In this document: piece after piece, positions 1-5,601 of the stretch
How the letters are laid out: each line of letters begins with the position of its first letter
Position numbering within the stretch: the first letter of the stretch is position 1
From: an uncultured Bacteroidota bacterium
GTDB lineage: Bacteria; Bacteroidota; Bacteroidia; B-17B0; Aurantibacillaceae
Length of the DNA: 6,725 nt
Direction of reading: 5' to 3'
Assembly (NCBI GenBank): GCA_903923915.1
Contig: CAIXZI010000288.1
Span: forward strand, 1-6,725
Notes under the pieces: generated by a model
Databases searched by the model: none
What the model was told of the DNA's origin: nothing
What the model saw: the letters and a program-made list of their open reading frames with translations, nothing else
Position numbers and translations under genes: made by a program

Positions 1-88
1 AATTTTATAAACAAGTAATTTTTTTAATTAACTTTAATCTGATTAAACCTTTCTTAAAACAAAGCATCTTACAAAAAACAAAACCAAA

Positions 89-961
89 ATGAATAAAAAA
101 ATAATCATCACTTCATTAGCTTTAGCCACTTTGTCGGCAGGTTTAATTTTTTCATCTTGCAAGAAAAAAGAAGTTGTAGATAGTGATACTGATGCGGCCG
201 CAGACCATACGCAGGTAGAAACTCACTCTAACGATATTGTAAATATTGGCGAGCAGGCTTCTTATGGGGCTACCACAACATACAAACTTGTTCATGCCGA
301 AGAAAATATTTATTCTACCTGTGCTACCATTACTGTTGCAGCTCTTAATAATACAGATAATGATACTTTAACGATAAACTTTGGTACTGGTTGTGCAGGC
401 TTAGATGGTCGCACACGTAGCGGGATACTTCAATACATTTACACCGCCGGATTAAATTATCGCGATTCGGGCAATGTGATTAATGTTTCTTCTTCTAATT
501 ATGTGGTTGATGGAAATGCCGTAAATATTAGCAGCAAAACAATTAAAAATTTAGGACATATTACCAATGGTGACCTTACTTGGAGCATTACCGCAAGCAT
601 GAGCATAACAAAATCAAACGGAAAAACCATACAATGGACTACCAATAAAACAAAAGTATTATTATCAGGCGAACGCCCTAACAATCAGCCAATAGATTGG
701 GCTCATGCGCAAATAGCTGTGTATGGTTCTGCCAGCGGTACATCGGCTAATGGCGAAAGTTTTACAGCAAGTGTAGCACAATCAGCCTGGTTGGTGCGTA
801 ATTTTAATTGCAATGGCTATCGTAAATATTTTGTAGCGGGCGAATTAGATTTTACACCGGGCACCAAGCCAACTCGCTATATTAATTTTGGTACGGGTGC
901 CTGCGATAATATGGCTGCCATAACCATTAGCGGGCATGTTTATAATGTTGTCCTTCACTAA
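89..961 (+). CDS. Secreted lipoprotein of unknown function, 290 aa
   Basis: The function is not recognised. Residues 1-23 form a lipoprotein signal peptide: MNKK, a hydrophobic stretch, then the lipobox FSSC with the lipidated cysteine at C24. The mature protein starts CKKKEVVDSDTD, a charged tract like those at the N-terminus of many Bacteroidota lipoproteins, some of which are surface-exposed. The rest is rich in Thr, Ser, Asn and beta-prone residues and has no transmembrane segment or enzyme motif I know. An INFGTG-type motif occurs twice, near residues 96-102 (TINFGTGC) and 265-272 (INFGTGAC). Each is followed by a Ser-Gly element (TRSG, TISG), suggesting two related beta-rich halves. Cysteines at 78, 102, 241 and 272 could pair. 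From memory, lipoproteins with an FGTGC...DGRTRSG motif are common hypothetical proteins in Bacteroidota. The ATG is preceded by an A-rich leader without a Shine-Dalgarno. The gene stands alone and ends just before a terminator. It is a real gene with high confidence. Confidence 0.9.
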   Translation: MNKKIIITSLALATLSAGLIFSSCKKKEVVDSDTDAAADHTQVETHSNDIVNIGEQASYGATTTYKLVHAEENIYSTCATITVAALNNTDNDTLTINFGTGCAGLDGRTRSGILQYIYTAGLNYRDSGNVINVSSSNYVVDGNAVNISSKTIKNLGHITNGDLTWSITASMSITKSNGKTIQWTTNKTKVLLSGERPNNQPIDWAHAQIAVYGSASGTSANGESFTASVAQSAWLVRNFNCNGYRKYFVAGELDFTPGTKPTRYINFGTGACDNMAAITISGHVYNVVLH

Positions 962-975
962 TTTATTCGCTCATA

Positions 976-1012
976 AAAAAAGCCCCATTTCTGTTTGAAG
1001 TGGGGCTTTTTT
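976..1012. terminator. Bidirectional rho-independent terminator between convergent genes
   Basis: The arms AAAAAAGCCCCA (976-987) and TGGGGCTTTTTT (1001-1012) are perfectly complementary over 12 bp. The stem extends inward to 991/997 with one G-U pair and leaves a 5-nt loop (992-996). A T run follows the GC core on the plus strand and, because of the A run at 975-981, on the minus strand too. It lies 15 bp after the stop of the rightward lipoprotein and about 20 bp beyond the stop of the leftward protease, so it can serve both genes. Confidence 0.9.
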
Positions 1013-1032
1013 ATTGTCTTTTAATTTATTAC

Positions 1033-3357
1033 TTAATCTATTATAATCTTCTTAGATATTTTTTGCCCATCAATATTAATGTTGGCAAAGTAAACACCGG
1101 TTTGATACGTATTTTTAGTTCCAAGTGTAATAACAGCTTCGCCTGCCTGATATGATGCAGCCTCTTTAGTTTCTACAACTCTGCCAATCATATCAACTAC
1201 CTCGATAGAAACATTGTGTTTCTCCGTAAAATTAAAAGTCACATTAATCATTCCGGTAGATGGATTTGGATATAAATTTAAACTAACAGCTTCTGCCAAA
1301 TTTTGAATACTTGCAGCCTGTGGCGCATTAATAATATTAATATCATCTATATAAAGATTGTTACCAACACCGTGTGGATCAGCATAAAACTCCCATTTAA
1401 ATAATACGCTAGTATTGGCTGCCACTGCATTTATATTAACGGTGTAAGTAGTAAATTCAGTAGATGTTGGTATATAAGCATTGCTTCCAACTCCTCCAAG
1501 CGCTGATAATGTAGGACTCCAACGTGCCCATCTAGATTGCCAACTTGCACCGCAATCTGTAGAAGTGTAAACTTGTAATTTATCATTATTGGTACTTGCT
1601 TTTGCCTGATAAGCTACTTTAAAGGATAATGCAGGAGAAGTCAACGATGATAAATCATACGAAGAAGATGTTTGTAGCGTACTGTTATTTCCGGCAACAT
1701 TACTCATATTATCTATCATAGCAGATTTAACGCCGGTAGCGGCTGCATTATTACTAACCGAAAAATCTATTCCGGTAGCCGAAGTATGAGAAACATTCCA
1801 AGTGGCAGAAGGAAGTAAAGTGGTTTCAAAACCTTCTACAACCGGTAAACTTGCACTTGTAGTAATGGTGTAATAAACAGTTGATTGGTTGTTTGAAGCG
1901 TTTTGGTCAACAAAATTATTAGGACTACTGCTATAACATACCAGTGTATGTGAACCCACACTTGATGTATAGACTGGAAGATTTACAATGGTTGATTGCC
2001 CAAAAACTAATGAACCGGTCCAGTTTTGAGTTTGAATAGCACCGTTATCAATTTTATAATTAATAACACAAGAGGTAAGTACATCACTACCAAAGTTTTG
2101 TAATTTAAAAGTTGGTGTAAACTGTAAACTGCTTCCACAATAAAAACCGGAAGGCGAGTTAATTGCCGGAATGCCTGCATCTATACTATTACTAGCCATT
2201 GGCACAATACCAATAACAGCCTCATGACCAACAGACGGGTTAAATGAGCCATTTGTTGTTTGTAAATTATTTAGTAAAAAATAACCATTATTAGAACCTC
2301 CCCAACCCCAATTCATATGGAAAAAATTGTTTTGGTCGTAAGCATCACAAACCCATGTGTGTCCACCTTCTGCAGGGTCATCACCAACGTATTGTATAGG
2401 TCTTCCAATATCAATATCATTTTTTAAAAGTGCAGTCCATGTAGAGTCATCATAATCAGAGCGATTAAGCCCTTGAATAGTTGTTGGATCATACCCAAAA
2501 TAAGTAACGTACGAGTTTTGTGCGCAAATTGGATCATCTGATGAAATAACCCAAGCACCACTTCCGGATGGAGCGTAATCCATATTAACACTAATACCAC
2601 AATGGTAGTTAAGAGTAGCAACATCATTATTATGAGTGTTTAATGCTAAAGGCATATTAGCCCAGTTGTAGGTTGTTGTACCATAGTTGGCTGATAACGT
2701 ACCGTAGTTATTTGAAAAACCTTGAGAAGTACAATCGCAATATGAGCTTGAGCCTGTACCTTTTGCCGGGTAATTCCAATAACGCATAATTTGTGCCATA
2801 GCTGTAGCCACACAGCCTGTTACAGAGCCACCCGGACATAAAGCGTTATAATTTGGAGATTGATTCCAGGTTGATTGTACAAGTGGTTGTGCACCAACAC
2901 TCATAGTAGAACCGGTATTTGAATGCCTTTGATTTAATGCAGCATTATTAGTTATATATTTTGTCCAATCTAAAGTAATGCTGGCTGAAGGAAGTATATT
3001 TAAGTTTTGTATATTATCTATTTCTTTTGCACGTATAGCTAGCCAATGCCCAATGGTAGTGTAGGCTTCAGGAACCACAAAGTTATCTTTTGTTGAATAA
3101 CCTATAATAGGGCTTGCTGCATCATCTGCAGATACGATAACAAAACCTCCGTTAGTATTAATATTAAATGCGTAATAAGCAGGTTTGCCAGATGCTGTTA
3201 AGCCTGTATAAGCTAAATCAACAGATGTTACATCTGTTTTAGCATTTTGCTTGTAAAAATTTTGAGCTACTTTTTTTGCAGTGCTTGGTATTATTGGCTT
3301 TGCGCATAATACACTTGTTCCTAAAATAAGAAATAGAGAAACTACTTTTTTAATCAT
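1033..3357 (-). CDS. Secreted C10-family cysteine protease (streptopain-like) with T9SS sorting domain
   Basis: Predicted secreted papain-fold endopeptidase of MEROPS family C10 (SpeB, interpain and Bacteroides fragilis C10 proteases). Residues 1-19 are a Sec signal peptide (MIKKVVSLFLILGTSVLCA). Residues about 20-125 match the inhibitory propeptide, including GFVIVSADD and PIIGYS. The catalytic domain spans about 150-388. The nucleophile is probably C182 in GCVATAMAQIMRYWNYP and the histidine H333 in EGGHTWVCDAY, followed by MNWGWGGSNNGYF, whose tryptophans usually line the active site. Residues about 395-500 look like a CARDB-type beta-sandwich. Residues about 505-680 look like a MAM or jelly-roll binding module (VEGFE near the start, LYIDDINI at the end). 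Residues about 690-774 are a type A T9SS C-terminal domain (LNLYPNPSTG ... KISKKIIID), so it is probably exported by T9SS and released or surface-anchored. All key residues are present, so it should be active after propeptide removal. It has its own promoter upstream. Its natural substrate is unknown. Confidence 0.93.
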   Translation of the reverse strand: MIKKVVSLFLILGTSVLCAKPIIPSTAKKVAQNFYKQNAKTDVTSVDLAYTGLTASGKPAYYAFNINTNGGFVIVSADDAASPIIGYSTKDNFVVPEAYTTIGHWLAIRAKEIDNIQNLNILPSASITLDWTKYITNNAALNQRHSNTGSTMSVGAQPLVQSTWNQSPNYNALCPGGSVTGCVATAMAQIMRYWNYPAKGTGSSSYCDCTSQGFSNNYGTLSANYGTTTYNWANMPLALNTHNNDVATLNYHCGISVNMDYAPSGSGAWVISSDDPICAQNSYVTYFGYDPTTIQGLNRSDYDDSTWTALLKNDIDIGRPIQYVGDDPAEGGHTWVCDAYDQNNFFHMNWGWGGSNNGYFLLNNLQTTNGSFNPSVGHEAVIGIVPMASNSIDAGIPAINSPSGFYCGSSLQFTPTFKLQNFGSDVLTSCVINYKIDNGAIQTQNWTGSLVFGQSTIVNLPVYTSSVGSHTLVCYSSSPNNFVDQNASNNQSTVYYTITTSASLPVVEGFETTLLPSATWNVSHTSATGIDFSVSNNAAATGVKSAMIDNMSNVAGNNSTLQTSSSYDLSSLTSPALSFKVAYQAKASTNNDKLQVYTSTDCGASWQSRWARWSPTLSALGGVGSNAYIPTSTEFTTYTVNINAVAANTSVLFKWEFYADPHGVGNNLYIDDINIINAPQAASIQNLAEAVSLNLYPNPSTGMINVTFNFTEKHNVSIEVVDMIGRVVETKEAASYQAGEAVITLGTKNTYQTGVYFANINIDGQKISKKIIID

Positions 3358-3379
3358 TTTGATGTGTTTAGTGGTGCTT

Positions 3380-3410
3380 CAAATGTATGTAAAAAACATT
3401 CAAAACCAAA
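3380..3410 (-). promoter_or_regulatory. Bacteroidota-type promoter of the C10 protease gene
   Basis: Read on the minus strand, TTTG (3410-3407) and TACATTTG (3387-3380) are separated by 19 nt. The second element matches the Bacteroidota sigma-ABfr -7 consensus TAnnTTTG at every fixed position, and the first is the -33 TTTG at the usual distance. The expected transcript start, near 3374-3377, gives an AT-rich leader of about 20 nt before the ATG at 3357, with no Shine-Dalgarno. The protease is therefore probably transcribed separately from the genes upstream. Confidence 0.7.
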
Positions 3411-3428
3411 TATTGTGCGGTAAATGTG

Positions 3429-3468
3429 AAAAAAATAGAGACTAAGCTAAAAATGCCTATTTCTCTCT
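3429..3468 (-). terminator. Possible weak terminator after the 213-aa lipoprotein gene
   Basis: On the minus strand, an imperfect hairpin overlaps the lipoprotein stop codon. The outer arm AGAG pairs with CTCT, and an inner TAGGC pairs with GCTTA around an ATTTTTA loop, with bulges between. A seven-base T run follows. The stem is AT-rich and interrupted, so this is tentative. The independent protease promoter just downstream fits transcription ending here. Confidence 0.35.
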
Positions 3469-4098
3469 GTAAACAAACAATTCAATAACCGAATTATTGG
3501 GGTCGCTGTTATCGGTAAGGGTAATGGTAAAGTTTCGTTTTTTACTATCAAAGCAATTAAACACAAAATAACCTTTATCCATTACTGGAGCTGTATATTT
3601 TTGCTGATAATACTTTTTTAAATCGGCCATTATTTTTTCGCCTTCATCACTGTTTTGCGAAATAATTTGCACTTCAATCTCGGTAATAGTATCGTTTTCT
3701 AACGAATACGTAATGTTGTATTTACTGATTGAATCAATCTTTTGTTCGAAAGTAATGTGGTTAGCAGATTTTTCAATAGCTTGACTTACCTCTCTGGTAG
3801 GAATAACTGTTTTACTTTGTCCTAATTCAATACCACCTAAAATGCCATCTTTGCTTTTAATAACCGAATCTAAGGCATAATGATATTCATTAAAAACGCG
3901 TGGCGCAGTTTCTTTATTTTCTGAATGATTGCAAGAAGAAATAACAAATGCGACAATTAGAAAATTAGCCAATTTAAAAATTGAACTGGCAAGCAGTTTA
4001 TGTTTTGATGTAATGCCAGCAGAGTCTTCGACAGGCTCAGACTGACTGTGCGCTGCGTCATATTGAGCTTGTCGAAATATGTGGGCTGGTTTCATCAT
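3457..4098 (-). CDS. Small lipoprotein of unknown function, 213 aa, with repeat-derived N-terminus
   Basis: The function is not recognised. A lipoprotein signal is clear but sits unusually far in: a basic region (KHK at 32-34, K42), a hydrophobic stretch (LANFLIVAFVIS, 43-54) and the lipobox ISSC with cysteine at C56. The mature part (57-213) is soluble and mixed alpha/beta, with a Gly-rich element GILGGIELGQ near 85-94 and no catalytic motif I know. Residues about 7-26 (HIFRQAQYDAAHSQSEPVED) are the translation of a palindromic repeat, not ancestral protein. The start is taken at ATGATG immediately after the TAA of lpdA, because no other ATG precedes the signal peptide and the junction allows translational coupling. 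Leaving out about 22 codons of repeat-derived sequence would give a more normal signal peptide of about 34 residues. A rarer start at L35 (CTG) would also give a normal signal peptide. The body of the gene is sound; the exact start is uncertain. Confidence 0.8.
   Translation of the reverse strand: MMKPAHIFRQAQYDAAHSQSEPVEDSAGITSKHKLLASSIFKLANFLIVAFVISSCNHSENKETAPRVFNEYHYALDSVIKSKDGILGGIELGQSKTVIPTREVSQAIEKSANHITFEQKIDSISKYNITYSLENDTITEIEVQIISQNSDEGEKIMADLKKYYQQKYTAPVMDKGYFVFNCFDSKKRNFTITLTDNSDPNNSVIELFVYREK
4027..4076. repeat. REP-like palindromic element inside the lipoprotein 5' coding region
   Basis: The arms TTCGACAGGCTCAGACTGAC (4027-4046) and GTCATATTGAGCTTGTCGAA (4057-4076) are inverted complements at 16 of 20 positions and enclose a 10-nt loop (4047-4056). 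Weaker outer complementarity continues at GCCAGC (4015-4020) and GCTGGT (4085-4090). The core TTCGACAGGCTCAG / GAGCTTGTCGAA resembles, from memory, a dispersed intergenic palindrome of REP type seen in many bacterial genomes including Bacteroidota. No second copy occurs in this window, so its repetitive nature is recalled knowledge and is not shown here. It has no transposase of its own and would have to be moved in trans, for example by a RAYT-type enzyme. Confidence 0.75.
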
Positions 4099-5487
4099 TT
4101 ATAAGTGGATAACCTCTCCGTAAGCAGCAGCAGCAGCCTCCATAATAGCCTCACTCATAGTTGGGTGCGGATGAACCGATTTAATTAGTTCATGTCCGGT
4201 TGCTTCTAATTTACGAGCCACAACAATCTCAGCAATCATTTCGGTTACGTTTGCACCAATCATGTGTGCACCTAAAATCTCGCCGTATTTGGCATCAAAA
4301 ACAAGTTTAATAAATCCATCAGGAGCACCGGCAGCTTTTGCTTTACCAGATGCGGTGAACGGAAATTTACCAACCTTAATTTCGTAACCGGCTTCTTTTG
4401 CTTTTTTCTCAGTATAACCAACCGAAGCAATCTCTGGCTGACAATACGTACAACCCGGTATGTTATTGTAATCAATTGGTTCTGGATGATGACCTGCAAT
4501 TTTCTCTACGCAAGTAATACCTTCTGCGCTGGCAACGTGTGCCAAGGCTTGTCCACCAACGCAATCGCCAATAGCATAATAGCCCGGTACATTGGTTGCA
4601 TAAAATTTATCGGTTAGTATTTTTCCTTTATCGGTAGCAATACCAACCTCTTCAAGGCCAAGGTTTTCTAAATTGGTTTGAATACCCACAGCAGATAAAA
4701 CTACTTCGGCATCTACAAAACTATTTCCGGTAGCGGTTTTAATATTTACTTTGCATAAATCTCCTTTGGTATCAACACTTTCAACCGAAGCGTTAAGCAT
4801 AATATCTATACCCGCTTTTTTAAGTGATTTTTCTAATTGTTTAGATACGTCTTCGTCCTCTACCGGAACAATGTTTGGCATAAATTCTACCACGGTAACT
4901 TTAGTACCCATAGTAGCATAGAAATAAGCAAACTCAATACCTATAGCACCAGAACCCACTACTACCAAGCTTTTAGGTTGTTTAGGTAAAGTCATAGCCT
5001 GGCGATAACCAATAATTTTTTTGCCGTCTTGTGGCAAGTTAGGTAACTCGCGAGAGCGAGCACCAACAGCCACAATAATATGTTTTGCATCATGTGTAAC
5101 TACGGTTTTATCGGCAGCGGTAACTTCTACCTTTTTGCCGGGTTTAACCTTAGCGGTACCCATAATAACATCAATTTTATTCTTTTTCATTAAGAACTGA
5201 ATGCCTTTGCTCATCCCATCAGCCACATCGCGGCTGCGTTTTACAACAGCGCCAAAATCGGCTTTAACGTTATCGGCACTAATGCCATACTCTTTAGCGT
5301 GGTTTAAATACTCAAACACTTGGGCGCTTTTTAAAAGGGCTTTGGTTGGTATACAACCCCAGTTAAGGCAAATGCCTCCAAGGTTTTCGCGTTCAACAAT
5401 AGCGGTTTTTAAACCTAACTGCGAAGCGCGTATGGCAGCAACATAACCACCCGGACCACTTCCTATAACTATAACATCGTAGCTCAT
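4099..5487 (-). CDS. lpdA: Dihydrolipoyl dehydrogenase (E3), 462 aa
   Basis: Cytoplasmic FAD-dependent disulfide oxidoreductase that re-oxidises dihydrolipoyl groups and passes electrons to NAD+. It is the E3 subunit of the pyruvate, 2-oxoglutarate and branched-chain 2-oxoacid dehydrogenases and of the glycine cleavage system. Visible features are the FAD-binding GSGPGG (residues 9-14), the redox-active disulfide C40/C45 in GGICLNWGCIPTK, the NAD-binding GSGAIG (178-183), the second FAD motif in YYAIGDCVGG, and the dimer-interface active-site His/Glu (H441 and E446) in HPHPTMSE. The length is typical for the family. The start is set at 5487 (MSYDVIVIGSG), because an upstream in-frame ATG at 5553 would add 22 unrelated residues and lies upstream of the predicted promoter. 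The gene abuts a downstream lipoprotein gene (TAA directly followed by ATG) and is divergent from the NHL-repeat gene. No E1, E2 or lipoyl-ligase gene is in the window, so it probably acts as a shared stand-alone E3. Confidence 0.97.
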   Translation of the reverse strand: MSYDVIVIGSGPGGYVAAIRASQLGLKTAIVERENLGGICLNWGCIPTKALLKSAQVFEYLNHAKEYGISADNVKADFGAVVKRSRDVADGMSKGIQFLMKKNKIDVIMGTAKVKPGKKVEVTAADKTVVTHDAKHIIVAVGARSRELPNLPQDGKKIIGYRQAMTLPKQPKSLVVVGSGAIGIEFAYFYATMGTKVTVVEFMPNIVPVEDEDVSKQLEKSLKKAGIDIMLNASVESVDTKGDLCKVNIKTATGNSFVDAEVVLSAVGIQTNLENLGLEEVGIATDKGKILTDKFYATNVPGYYAIGDCVGGQALAHVASAEGITCVEKIAGHHPEPIDYNNIPGCTYCQPEIASVGYTEKKAKEAGYEIKVGKFPFTASGKAKAAGAPDGFIKLVFDAKYGEILGAHMIGANVTEMIAEIVVARKLEATGHELIKSVHPHPTMSEAIMEAAAAAYGEVIHL

Positions 5488-5506
5488 TTTACTAAATTTT
5501 GTGCTG

Positions 5507-5538
5507 CGAAAGTAAGGTTTTTTTTGAGAGGAGACAAA
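5507..5538 (-). promoter_or_regulatory. Bacteroidota-type promoter of lpdA
   Basis: Read on the minus strand, TTTG (5538-5535) is followed after 20 nt by TACTTTCG (5514-5507), one mismatch from the -7 consensus TAnnTTTG. The predicted transcript start near 5500-5503 leaves a short leader of about 15 nt before the ATG at 5487. This supports the 462-aa start, because the longer reading frame would begin at 5553, upstream of the promoter. Confidence 0.6.
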
Positions 5539-5577
5539 GAGATATAAAGACATTTAGATTTCGTATTTATTTTTATG

Positions 5578-5585
5578 TATCTTTA
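5578..5585 (+). promoter_or_regulatory. Tentative -7 element of the NHL-repeat gene
   Basis: TATCTTTA matches the TAnnTTTG consensus except for its last base and lies 16 bp before the ATG at 5602. At the usual upstream distance there is only TTTA (about 5553-5556) and no clear TTTG, so this is weak. The 114-bp gap between lpdA and this gene must hold both divergent promoters. Confidence 0.3.
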
Positions 5586-5601
5586 AATATAAATACTACA
5601 C

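Noticed and set aside
29..36. TAACTTTA as a -7 promoter element for the first lipoprotein gene
   Set aside because: One mismatch to TAnnTTTG but no TTTG at the usual upstream distance, in a very AT-rich stretch where such matches arise by chance.
499..684. Minus-strand 61-aa open frame inside the first lipoprotein gene
   Set aside because: Lies wholly inside a well-supported gene on the other strand, with no recognisable protein features or promoter.
2424..2627. Minus-strand 67-aa hydrophobic open frame within the protease gene
   Set aside because: Alternative frame of the catalytic domain coding sequence; its Leu/Ile/Met-rich composition is a by-product of that frame.
3457..4098. Idea that the small lipoprotein is an inhibitor partner of the neighbouring C10 protease
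   Set aside because: C10 inhibitors are often encoded beside their proteases, but this gene is coupled to lpdA, the protease has its own promoter, and I see no resemblance to the propeptide or known inhibitors.
4272..4499. Minus-strand 75-aa open frame within lpdA
   Set aside because: Shadow frame of a strongly conserved gene.
5201..5446. Plus-strand 81-aa open frame antisense to lpdA
   Set aside because: Opposite strand of the lpdA N-terminal coding region; no supporting signal.
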